Part shown: one piece after another, positions 49,668 through 56,726 of the stretch | Layout: each line of letters begins with the position of its first letter | How positions within the stretch are numbered: the first letter of the stretch is position 1 | Made by a program: the position numbers and the translations under genes | Notes under the pieces: generated by a model | Databases searched by the model: none | Told to the model about the DNA's origin: nothing | The model's input: only the letters and a program-made list of their open reading frames with translations | From: an archaeon | Lineage (GTDB): Archaea > Thermoproteota > Nitrososphaeria > Nitrososphaerales > Gagatemarchaeaceae | Assembly (NCBI GenBank): GCA_021791695.1 | Contig: JAJYWC010000004.1 | Location: 1-64,000, forward strand | Direction: 5' to 3' | Length of the DNA stretch: 64,000 nucleotides

Positions 49668-49868
49668 CTGTGCTGTACTTACCGAAGGGATTCGCTTAAT
49701 CAATTAATTGCATACCTTCCGGCCCGCTCATTCTCAACCTACTGTCGTCTCCAATCTCCCAGAATGGCCGGGACCGAGGCGCCTGTGCTAGCCTGAGCAG
49801 AGGCAAATCGCTGCAATCGATACGCTCTGGTTAAATGCAGCCTGCACCATTGCAAAAATCGCAATTTC

Positions 49869-50681
49869 TTGAAGATAATCCAGGCCTTCCCAAAAATCAT
49901 GCAGACGCAGTATCCAACTGTCAAAGCAGGGTATCCTCTGCTCACCATACTCTACCTCCTCCGGATGACTGACGTCGACGCCGTTCCCATTCTGCCCCTG
50001 GCTGAGAAGGGTTCGAGGGCGGTCTTCGGTTTCTCCAGTCTGCAACTCTTCATGAAGCTGAGCCCCCGGCACTTCGGAGAGGTCCTCAGGGGCCCATGCG
50101 AGGCGGCCTCCGACGAACTGCCGGTTGTGAGCGCCGGGGCCGAGCTGGAGTCGCTCTTCGAGGCGTTCAGGTCGCGACAGCTGGGTTTCGCAATCGTCCA
50201 TGACGGCACCCGGACGTCCAGACCGGGACTCATCGGTCTCTGGGATGTGCTGAGGCTCTACGGCACTGGGGCTCTTCGCACGGAGCTGAGGACTGAGGAC
50301 CTTGGGACAAAGATTCTCATCACTTCCGGCGCGATTACCATAAGGGATGCGCTTCGGACCATGTTTCGAAGCAGGCACCGACGAATATTCCTGCCGGGAG
50401 GCCGTTCGTACGTCTCGGACCGGAGCGTCATGAACTATCTCTTCAGCCCAACCGTCCTCGAGGAGATTGGACGCGACGGGGGAAGGGACGCTCTCGCGAC
50501 TCCGATAACACAGCTCCATGCCTCCGCCCCAATCGCGGTCAGCCAGAGGATGCCTGCGAGGAGCGCCGCTTTGAACCTGAGGAAAGACAGGGGAGGCTGC
50601 CTTGTGGCCGGCAGAAAGGTCGTTACGGCCTGGGACGTAGTTATGAAGCCTTGGCTGACCGGGAAACTGACGATCGCCTAG
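49869..50681 (+). CDS. Four-CBS-domain-like regulatory protein
   Basis: 270 residues from TTG 49869 (or 260 from ATG 49899); TATA GTTAAATGC lies ~35 nt before the TTG. Four CBS-like repeats: TILYLLRMTDVDAVPILPLA; FEAFRSRQLGFAIVHDGTRT then GLIGLWDVLRLYG; ALRTMFRSRHRRIFLPGGRS; RGGCLVAGRKVVTAWDVVMK. CBS pairs bind adenine nucleotides. Sets of stand-alone CBS proteins are frequent in Thaumarchaeota. Stop shared as CTAG with a convergent gene. Confidence 0.75.
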   Translation: MKIIQAFPKIMQTQYPTVKAGYPLLTILYLLRMTDVDAVPILPLAEKGSRAVFGFSSLQLFMKLSPRHFGEVLRGPCEAASDELPVVSAGAELESLFEAFRSRQLGFAIVHDGTRTSRPGLIGLWDVLRLYGTGALRTELRTEDLGTKILITSGAITIRDALRTMFRSRHRRIFLPGGRSYVSDRSVMNYLFSPTVLEEIGRDGGRDALATPITQLHASAPIAVSQRMPARSAALNLRKDRGGCLVAGRKVVTAWDVVMKPWLTGKLTIA

Positions 50682-51016
50682 GCCTGCCAACCCGAAGGAG
50701 GTGAGCCGACTCCGGTGTGACCCGTCGACTCGGCGTGGGAAATGACAACGAACATCGCGGAGTTGTAGACCATACTCGCCAGACCTGCGACCGCTATGAT
50801 GACAAGAATCAGAGCGCCGATGTCGTTGTTCACCCACAAGAATGCGAACTGGACAGAACGCGGCAGGAGGTCTGCCCGCTGCGTGAAATCGAACGGAAAG
50901 ACCGCCAGGAACCAGAAGGTCGCAACCGCCATCAATCCGTCCCGGAGCGCTTGGAGCGGTCTGACCGCGTTCTTCCTACCGTAAGCGGCGCGGGCTAGAC
51001 TCACTGCGAATTCCAC
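50678..51016 (-). CDS. Small multi-helix membrane protein
   Basis: 112 residues from GTG 51016. Helices at GLMAVATFWFLAVFPFDF, SVQFAFLWVNNDIGALILVI and IAVAGLASMVYNSAMFVVIS; polar C-terminal tail. No family recognised. Upstream 51017-51259 contains an open but start-less frame (EAAEQILATETVQVDWKPPA) that may be a gene remnant. Confidence 0.6.
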   Translation of the reverse strand: MEFAVSLARAAYGRKNAVRPLQALRDGLMAVATFWFLAVFPFDFTQRADLLPRSVQFAFLWVNNDIGALILVIIAVAGLASMVYNSAMFVVISHAESTGHTGVGSPPSGWQA

Positions 51017-51259
51017 TAGTCAGGGACCATAGAACAGGAACTGCTCCTCATCGCCAAACTCGCTCGGCTCAGAAATCGATGGGGCCAACAGGGAGGCGGC
51101 GGAACAGATCCTAGCGACGGAGACCGTACAGGTCGACTGGAAGCCACCCGCTAGTGGGCTCGTCGAAATTCTGAAGCTGCTCTACAAGCTAGGAGCTTGG
51201 ACTTTGCCGGTTGGGATCCGCCCTGCTCAGCGGAACCCGGCGGCTCAATCTCGGCCAGC

Positions 51260-51688
51260 CTACGGCACGAGCACTACGGGCAAGTCCGAGTTCTCCACCA
51301 CCCGCCTGGCAACGCTTCCCAGCGACCTTATGCGGGACAGGTGGTGCAGTCCGAAAACGCCGAGCACGATCATCGTGGCTCGTTTGCTCTTGGCGATGCT
51401 TAGGATCAGTTCGGCGGGATTACCCACGGCCGACGCAGTCTCGAATTTTACGCCCTTTACGCGGTCGGCCATGTTCTCAAGAACGCCGCGGGAGATCTCC
51501 TCGGAGTAGCCTCCCGGGGCCACGCCTTCCTCCTTCGCGTATTCACTGTATCCCTCGGGAACCGGCATATCGGGGGTGACGTTGACAAGAAGAAGACTAC
51601 CGTTGATGGACTCGGCGAGCTGGACCGCAAAGTCGACCACTCTGGGAGAGTGTTTTGAACCGTCGATCGCCACGAGAATCTTGTCCAT
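51260..51688 (-). CDS. Universal stress protein (UspA family)
   Basis: 142 residues from ATG 51688. ILVAIDGSKHSPRVVDFAVQ, LLLVNVTPD, VGNPAELILSIAKSKRATMI, and the nucleotide loop GVFGLHHLSRIRSLGSVARR, which has ten rather than nine residues between the glycines (G-x2-G-x10-GS). Ends VVENSDLPVVLVP. TATA 27 nt upstream gives a leaderless transcript. Confidence 0.93.
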   Translation of the reverse strand: MDKILVAIDGSKHSPRVVDFAVQLAESINGSLLLVNVTPDMPVPEGYSEYAKEEGVAPGGYSEEISRGVLENMADRVKGVKFETASAVGNPAELILSIAKSKRATMIVLGVFGLHHLSRIRSLGSVARRVVENSDLPVVLVP

Positions 51689-51710
51689 GGCAGAATCGAG
51701 GCGAGCCAGC

Positions 51711-51719
51711 ATATTTAAT
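51711..51719 (-). promoter_or_regulatory. TATA box of the UspA gene
   Basis: ATTAAATAT on the minus strand, centred 27 nt before ATG 51688; supports that start over an in-frame ATG at 51712 that would lie inside the box. Confidence 0.55.
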
Positions 51720-52016
51720 CCGATGGCCGATTCTCACATCTGACAATCGTACGCTGCTCGGACCTCGCGCGGAGTGCACCCAGGATGACTGTGATGCCGC
51801 TGACTTCTTGCAGCAAGGAGCCGACAGTCGGGAAGCATGTAATCAAGCCTTGCGATAGACATCAGGACGAAGCTGGCAACTAGGCCGAAGAAGATGCTTC
51901 CTTTGCTATCCTCTGCGCGTGCTGTCCGTCTCACAACTTTGGAGACGGCTTCGTGCAGGTTCTGTAGAGACGAAGCTCGTCCCGCCCTCGTCGCATTAGC
52001 GTGGCCCTGCCTGGAG
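51720..52016. other. Stretch without a supported gene
   Basis: About 300 nt. On the minus strand a frame at 51734-51934 encodes a 66-residue peptide with one hydrophobic stretch (GSIFFGLVASFVLMSIARLD) but lacks promoter or conserved look; it is not called. Otherwise nothing recognisable. Confidence 0.3.
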
Positions 52017-52400
52017 TCAGATCATGACGAGCTTGACGCTCCTTATCGCGTCCTCCTTCTGGAATTCCTCTGCCATTCTCGCGACCGACTTGGCGGGACC
52101 CTCGAGCAGGAAGAGTTCAACGCAGTTGTTCCGCGTTATCTTGTTGTGTATGTGAGTCCGGACTATGTCGTCGAACCTGTGCTTGATCTTGGTGACCTTC
52201 TCCTCGTTCTCCTCGGAGTGCGTGGCTACCACCACGGCGCTAACGTTTCCGGAGAGCCCCTCCTTTTCTTTGACGTCCTGCATCAGGAGCCTGATGGCTG
52301 CCCTCACGAGCTCCGACCTTCCCGTGTACCCCAGGGACTCCTGGATCGTGTCCATCTCCTTCAACATCCCATCGGGAAAAGAGAGACTCACTATGGCCAT
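52017..52400 (-). CDS. NikR-like metal-responsive regulator
   Basis: 127 residues: ribbon-helix-helix N-terminus (AIVSLSFPDGMLKEMDTIQE, GRSELVRAAIRLLM) and an ACT-like effector domain (VSAVVVATHSEENEEKVTKI ... CVELFLLEGPAKSVARMAEE). Compared with E. coli NikR (ligands H76, H87, H89, C95) I read H74, H85 and C93, but the H89 position is K87, while an extra His lies at 83. So the metal site may be altered. Leaderless ATG; divergent from a ZIP-like transporter it probably controls. Confidence 0.88.
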   Translation of the reverse strand: MAIVSLSFPDGMLKEMDTIQESLGYTGRSELVRAAIRLLMQDVKEKEGLSGNVSAVVVATHSEENEEKVTKIKHRFDDIVRTHIHNKITRNNCVELFLLEGPAKSVARMAEEFQKEDAIRSVKLVMI

Positions 52401-52423
52401 TCGAGCTGATTTCTATTATCCTT

Positions 52424-52508
52424 GATTTATATTAGTGCTGCCGTATTAACAGCGCTGAGGCCGCCGGCCAAAGCGAATTCCTCGAAACTTGAGCCACAAA
52501 GCTTAACG
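52424..52508. promoter_or_regulatory. Divergent promoter region with operator-like inverted repeat
   Basis: Minus TATA TAATATAAATC (52424-52434) lies 28 nt before the NikR-like ATG; plus TATA GCTTAACG (52501-52508) lies 27 nt before the transporter ATG. Between them AGTGCTG-N9-CAGCGCT (52434-52456) is an imperfect inverted repeat touching the minus TATA box, well placed for autorepression. Confidence 0.5.
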
Positions 52509-52531
52509 TTCTTCTGCGGCTCCTCCCTATC

Positions 52532-53341
52532 ATGATAGGTTTCGCTGAGACCTTCGGGGCCACCCTCGCTTCCTTCATCGTGCCGGCGTTCGTCGGGCTC
52601 GGGGTTCTCTCGCTGCTCGCCAGGTATCTCAGCGCCAAGTATCTCGCGGCTTTTGCTATAGGACTGTATCTCTGGTTCTTCTCGGACACCATCGCGGGCG
52701 CCTCTTACCTCTCGGTGGATTCTGGCTTCTCCGGAGGGTTCTTTCACATCATGTACTGGGTCCTCTTCGCTGCAGGGGTTCTGGGCATCTTCGCCCTCGA
52801 CCGAGGGCTTTTCTCATCGGGAGAGGGTGAGGGCGGCTTAGCCTTCATGATCCCTCTCCTCGCGGCGGTCGGAATCGGGATACATGGCGCGGCGGAAGGC
52901 GCCGTAATAGCAGGGACAGCGGTCACCGCCCCGAACGGTAACCTCCTGGCCGCCTTTGGTGGGTTCGTCCCCGGTGTCGCCTTCGTGCTCCATAAGGCCC
53001 TCGAGCCGATGATCGTAGGCGCCACCTACTGGATATTCGCGAAGAGCAGGGCCACGAGCGGGCGGGCGGTCCTGAGGGATATCTCGATTCTCACAGTCGT
53101 CTTCTCGCTGCCGGGGATAATCGGATCCTCGGTAGCGTACTATCTCGTCCAGCTCTACCCGGCTGCAGACTTCTCCTACATCTACGCCCTCGGGCTCGGT
53201 ACCTCGATCTATGCCCTGGCGCGGCTCGGGAGACCGCTCTACTCTGGAAGGGGACTCCAGGTCTCCGACTCGCTCAAGGTCGGGGCGATGATCATCATAG
53301 GTTTCACAGCGCTCTACCTCGCCGCGCTGCTTCACTCGTAG
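52532..53341 (+). CDS. ZIP-family-like metal transporter
   Basis: 269 residues, about eight helices. Metal-site motifs in consecutive helices: GIGIHGAAEGAVIAG (H..AEG, cf. ZIP HN-x-x-EG) and VLHKALEPMIVG (H-K-x-x-E). A cytoplasmic acidic/Gly loop SSGEGEGGLA precedes them. ZIP proteins import Zn, Fe, Mn or Ni. Leaderless ATG, divergent from a NikR-like regulator and followed after 9 nt by a cupredoxin gene; the natural metal could be Ni, Cu or Zn. Confidence 0.75.
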   Translation: MIGFAETFGATLASFIVPAFVGLGVLSLLARYLSAKYLAAFAIGLYLWFFSDTIAGASYLSVDSGFSGGFFHIMYWVLFAAGVLGIFALDRGLFSSGEGEGGLAFMIPLLAAVGIGIHGAAEGAVIAGTAVTAPNGNLLAAFGGFVPGVAFVLHKALEPMIVGATYWIFAKSRATSGRAVLRDISILTVVFSLPGIIGSSVAYYLVQLYPAADFSYIYALGLGTSIYALARLGRPLYSGRGLQVSDSLKVGAMIIIGFTALYLAALLHS

Positions 53342-53350
53342 GAGAAAGCC

Positions 53351-53839
53351 ATGGACCAGAACAAGCGGATAGTGGTTGCAATCGTCATCGTTGCGCTTCT
53401 GGGCGCCGGGGCGACAGCGTCCCTATACTACCTCAGTTCAATGAGGGGGGTTTCGACCTCCACGTCCTCGACTTCATTCAACGGATACCCTGCAGGGTGC
53501 ACGAAACCAGCCGGAGGCTTTCTCATCATCGCGAGCCACCTCGGGTGGAATGATAGCGAGTTGCACGGAGCAGGGGTCACAGCCGGGGTCGTCTGGCCTA
53601 TCATGAACGTCGCACAGGGCTCGACTGTCAACATCACCGTGTGCAACACCGATATCCAGGCTCACAGCTTCAACATCGAGTACTACCTCTCGCAGCCCGT
53701 CAACACCATCCACCCCGGTCAGGTTCTCCACTTCTCCTTCGTAGCGACCCAGGCGGGTACCTTCCAGGTCTATTGTGAGATACCCTGCAGCATTCACATC
53801 TACATGATTAGCGGGCAGCTCAGGGTCCTCCCTTCCTGA
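53351..53839 (+). CDS. Membrane-anchored cupredoxin with a shortened CuA-like loop
   Basis: 162 residues. Anchor RIVVAIVIVALLGAGATASL, Ser/Thr linker, then a COX2-like cupredoxin: CNTDIQAHSFNIEYY (H105) and QVYCEIPCSIHIYMISG. The metal loop has C142, C146, H149, M152. Canonical CuA is C-x3-C-x3-H-x2-M; here only two residues separate the second Cys and the His. This could be a binuclear site with changed geometry or a mononuclear copper site. Co-transcribed with the ZIP-like transporter, which may supply metal. Confidence 0.78.
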   Translation: MDQNKRIVVAIVIVALLGAGATASLYYLSSMRGVSTSTSSTSFNGYPAGCTKPAGGFLIIASHLGWNDSELHGAGVTAGVVWPIMNVAQGSTVNITVCNTDIQAHSFNIEYYLSQPVNTIHPGQVLHFSFVATQAGTFQVYCEIPCSIHIYMISGQLRVLPS

Positions 53840-53900
53840 GTGTGGCTCAAGAGTCGAATTCGCGCCAATCTTAAATCCGGCGCGTCGCCAATGCGCTATC

Positions 53901-54233
53901 GTGTCCAGCACCCTTCCCTCGGACCTATTTTCACCGGTGAATGTCCAGGGCATCGATATTCTACATCTACTCTTGGCAATACTTTCGGTGGTCGTCCTGG
54001 TGATATCGGTCGGCGCCTTCATCCGAAGGCGAGAGTCGCGCTACTTCTTCCTGATGGTAGCCTTCTTCTTCTTCTGCGCGGACCAGATGATAACCCTCTA
54101 TCAGGAGCTCTACTTCTACGGTCTGCTGATAGTCATCCCCATCGTCGGGCTCCATCTCGTGCACGTCCTGGAGCTCATGATGCTCCTCAGCCTGATAGCA
54201 GCGCTTCTTCCACTAAGGGGGCTAAGGTCCTGA
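53901..54233 (+). CDS. Three-helix membrane protein paired with a DNA-binding regulator
   Basis: 110 residues from GTG 53901. Helices DILHLLLAILSVVVLVISVG, YFFLMVAFFFFCADQMITLY and LLIVIPIVGLHLVHVLELMM. No family recognised. The next gene, 11 nt downstream, encodes a double winged-helix regulator; small membrane protein plus HTH pairs are common in archaea and may sense membrane or redox state. Confidence 0.65.
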   Translation: MSSTLPSDLFSPVNVQGIDILHLLLAILSVVVLVISVGAFIRRRESRYFFLMVAFFFFCADQMITLYQELYFYGLLIVIPIVGLHLVHVLELMMLLSLIAALLPLRGLRS

Positions 54234-54244
54234 GTCTGACGAAT

Positions 54245-54739
54245 ATGAACCGGCTCAGGGCGAAGAGGCTCGTCGCGCTCTTCCCGGGCATCCATCTCAG
54301 GAAGCTCCAGCGCGTCATGAATACATCGTTCAACACCACCCGGTACCACGTGGATAACCTCGAACGATCCGGAGAGATCGTCTGCGCGGTCGAGCATGGG
54401 CGGAAACGGCTGTATCCGGCGGGGTTTGACGGCAGGGCCCGGGAGGTGCAGACCGTCCTTCTCGACAACGCGTCTAGGAAGATCCTGTGCGCTCTGCTCG
54501 GGGACGGCACGCTGGGCAACGCCGGAATATCTGAAGAGACCGGTCTTCCCAAGTCTACAGTCAGCGAGCACATCGAGACTCTGCGGAGGCTTGGCCTGGT
54601 GAAGAGGAACGTCTCGCTTGAGGGAGTGGCGTCCTATGAGTTGCAGGAGAGGGAGGAGGTCGCACAGCTCATCGCAGACTTTCGCAGGAATCTCATGGCC
54701 AGCGCGGCTGACCGGTTCATCGACCTGTGGGACTTTTAG
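54245..54739 (+). CDS. Double winged-helix transcriptional regulator
   Basis: 164 residues from ATG 54245. First wing-helix: ALFPGIHLRKLQRVMNTSFN then TTRYHVDNLERSGEIVCAVE. Second: SRKILCALLGDGTLGNAGIS then GLPKSTVSEHIETLRRLGLV. It resembles archaeal tandem wHTH proteins of the ArsR/MarR-like kind. Probably senses through or with the membrane protein encoded just upstream. Confidence 0.82.
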   Translation: MNRLRAKRLVALFPGIHLRKLQRVMNTSFNTTRYHVDNLERSGEIVCAVEHGRKRLYPAGFDGRAREVQTVLLDNASRKILCALLGDGTLGNAGISEETGLPKSTVSEHIETLRRLGLVKRNVSLEGVASYELQEREEVAQLIADFRRNLMASAADRFIDLWDF

Positions 54740-54849
54740 ATGGCAAAATCGGTCTCAGCGGAGTCCTGTTCCACCGCAGTCACAGAGCGCGGACTGGGAA
54801 ATAGGTTCAAGTACCTTAACTAGCTCGAGCGGGCCGGTATCGATTAGCC

Positions 54850-55761
54850 ATGGGAAGACGTGCGAAGGTCAACGCCAAGAAGAGGAACCGTCGCATAGTC
54901 ACGGCATCTATCGTCTTGACGATAATCGCTGTCGTGGTCGTCCTCGCGCTTGTGATCGAGGCGAGCCAGAACGACCCCTACGCCAACTACATCGGGCAGC
55001 CTGTCTCGACGTCGGTGATGCAGCAACTCACTGGCGTGAGCGACTCGACCCTGAAGACAATCGGTCTCCCTTCGAGCGTAACCCCTCCTACGTCCATATC
55101 CGGAAGCCTCCTCACTTCGGGAGGCAAGCCTGAGGTGCTGTACATAGGCGGCGAGTTCTGCCCCTACTGCGCGGTCGAACGCTGGAGCATCATCGTCGCC
55201 CTCTCACACTTCGGGACGTTCTCCGGCGTCGAATACATGCAATCCTCCTCTACCGACGTGAACCCCAACACCCCAACGTTCACCTTCGTGAACGCCACGT
55301 TCACCAGCGAATACATCACGTTCGTCCCCGTGGAGCACTGGGACAGGAACACACAGACCCTCGTGACGTACAACAGCGCCGAGTCGAGCATCTACAATCA
55401 GTATGGCACGTGCCCGAGCAACAATCAGCAGGGCATCCCATTCGTCGATATTGCGAACCAGTATGTCGTCAACTGCGGGGCTCAGTTCGCCCTTGGCCAG
55501 ATAGCGGGGGACAACTGGACCACGGTCGCGTCCCAGCTAAACAGCCCTGGCACCACCGTCGCGCAGGAGATCGACGGCGCCGCCAACTCGCTGATAACCG
55601 CGATCTGCAAGGTGGACGGCGCGCAACCCTCCTCGGTCTGTTCTCAGTCGTATGCGGCCGTAACCCTGGCATTCGTGCCTCCAGCAGGTACGAGCCCAGG
55701 AAGTCAGCAGATGCTCTCGCTTCTGCCGCAGGTCCGAGAGGATCACCGATGGACAGGCTGA
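54850..55761 (+). CDS. DUF929-family membrane-anchored thioredoxin-like protein
   Basis: 303 residues. Basic start [20 protein letters not shown], one anchor ([17 protein letters not shown]), then [20 protein letters not shown] with CxxC at C104/C107, as in archaeal DUF929 proteins that resemble DsbA/G. Further Cys (GTCPSN, VVNCGAQ, AICKVDG, SVCSQS) lie in the C-terminal part. It faces outside and probably oxidises or isomerises substrate cysteines. Overlaps the VKOR gene by 13 nt. Confidence 0.88.
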   Translation: MGRRAKVNAKKRNRRIVTASIVLTIIAVVVVLALVIEASQNDPYANYIGQPVSTSVMQQLTGVSDSTLKTIGLPSSVTPPTSISGSLLTSGGKPEVLYIGGEFCPYCAVERWSIIVALSHFGTFSGVEYMQSSSTDVNPNTPTFTFVNATFTSEYITFVPVEHWDRNTQTLVTYNSAESSIYNQYGTCPSNNQQGIPFVDIANQYVVNCGAQFALGQIAGDNWTTVASQLNSPGTTVAQEIDGAANSLITAICKVDGAQPSSVCSQSYAAVTLAFVPPAGTSPGSQQMLSLLPQVREDHRWTG

Positions 55762-56189
55762 ACAAGCTCTTTATCATAATCGCTGCCGTCGGGATCGCTG
55801 ACGCCGTCTACCATGGCTATGACGAGATCACGAGCTACTCCGCCCCGGGTACGAATATCTGCAACATCAACAACATCTTTTCCTGCGGCACGGTCTTCAG
55901 GAGCGGCTACACCACCTTCCCCCCTCACGACGGGCTTTCGATGTGGGTCTACGGAGTCATCTGGTTCCCTCTGATGCTGGGGCTGGGCATCTGGTTTGCC
56001 AAGGACAGGGGCGGAATAAACGGGGTGCTGATGCTCCCCATCCTTATGGTGGGGAACATCTTCACACTCTATCTGTGGTATCTCGAGCTCGGGGTTATTC
56101 ACGCGATATGCCCGGTCTGTGTCAGCCTCTACTGTCTGAACTACGCTATGACCGCGATAGCAGTCGTGATAGCCCTCAGACAGGACTGA
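55749..56189 (+). CDS. Vitamin K epoxide reductase-like (VKOR/DsbB-type) protein
   Basis: 146 residues, four helices. The four VKOR cysteines are present: C38 and C46 ([15 protein letters not shown]) and the redox motif C121-P-V-C124, plus the conserved Ser/Trp region [13 protein letters not shown]. It reoxidises a DsbA-like partner with quinone. Start lies inside the DUF929 gene end, so partner and oxidase are coupled. Confidence 0.92.
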   Translation: MDRLNKLFIIIAAVGIADAVYHGYDEITSYSAPGTNICNINNIFSCGTVFRSGYTTFPPHDGLSMWVYGVIWFPLMLGLGIWFAKDRGGINGVLMLPILMVGNIFTLYLWYLELGVIHAICPVCVSLYCLNYAMTAIAVVIALRQD

Positions 56190-56371
56190 CCGATACCCTC
56201 GCTCGGCTGACTGGAGCTGCTCGGGAAAGATGCTCGCTTCCCGTGCGTGAATCGGAAAGAAATGAGCTGTTGCGGAGGATTCGGGCGCATTTCAGGGCGT
56301 CCCGCTTGGGATTCTCGGGGCAACTCTTATTAATGCACATTCGTCGATGGTCGAATTCACCGGTGAATGGT

Positions 56372-56668
56372 ATGGCTAGATTATTGGTGTTCGTCGACAT
56401 CTTCGTGGAGTCTGCGGCGATGGATGACGTTGTTGCGTCACTTAAGAAGCTGGACAACCTTGAGGAACTTTACGAGGTCACCGGCGAGTTCGACATTGTC
56501 ACTCTGCTCTCTGCCGCCGACATAGAGGAGTTCAGGGACGTCCTCAAGAACAGGATAATGAAGATCAAGGGGGTAAAGAGCACCGTAAGCTCAGTGGTAC
56601 TGATGTCTCACAAGGGTCCTCGCTGCGCCGAGGAAACCGGCAAAGTCAGACAGTTGGCGCGCCAGTAG
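56372..56668 (+). CDS. Stand-alone Lrp/AsnC effector (RAM) domain
   Basis: 98 residues from ATG 56372 (GTG 56363 possible). ARLLVFVDIFVESAAMDDVV, LDNLEELYEVTGEFDIVTLL, RDVLKNRIMKIKGVKSTVSS: the beta-alpha-beta-beta-alpha-beta ligand domain of Lrp/AsnC without the DNA-binding part. Such proteins bind amino acids or other small ligands and may modulate full-length Lrp proteins. Upstream of kdpA, possibly by chance. Confidence 0.85.
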   Translation: MARLLVFVDIFVESAAMDDVVASLKKLDNLEELYEVTGEFDIVTLLSAADIEEFRDVLKNRIMKIKGVKSTVSSVVLMSHKGPRCAEETGKVRQLARQ

Positions 56669-56726
56669 GCTGGGCTCTTCCGGCTCCAGGTGAGGAAGAC
56701 CATCGGCGATTTGGATTCTGGGATAG

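Larger units (their letters stand above)
45147..49700 (+). mobile_element. Integrated/degenerate genomic island at tRNA-Val
   Basis: Begins at the 3' end of the tRNA-Val gene with a tyrosine integrase, and carries a toxin/antitoxin-like pair, two orphan genes and two broken genes. Base composition falls well below the neighbourhood (the 48.1-48.4 kb part is under half G+C by eye). I could not find a second copy of the tRNA 3' end (att site) downstream, so the right boundary, placed before the CBS-protein gene, is approximate and the element may be eroded. Confidence 0.5.

Noticed and set aside
49715-49730. CCGGCCC near 49718 as a duplicate of the tRNA-Val 3' end
   Set aside because: Only seven bases match and the T-arm is not repeated; not enough for an attachment site.
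51017-51259. Open plus-strand frame reading EAAEQILATETVQVDWKPPA
   Set aside because: No start codon in frame and no recognisable family; possibly a gene remnant but not supportable.
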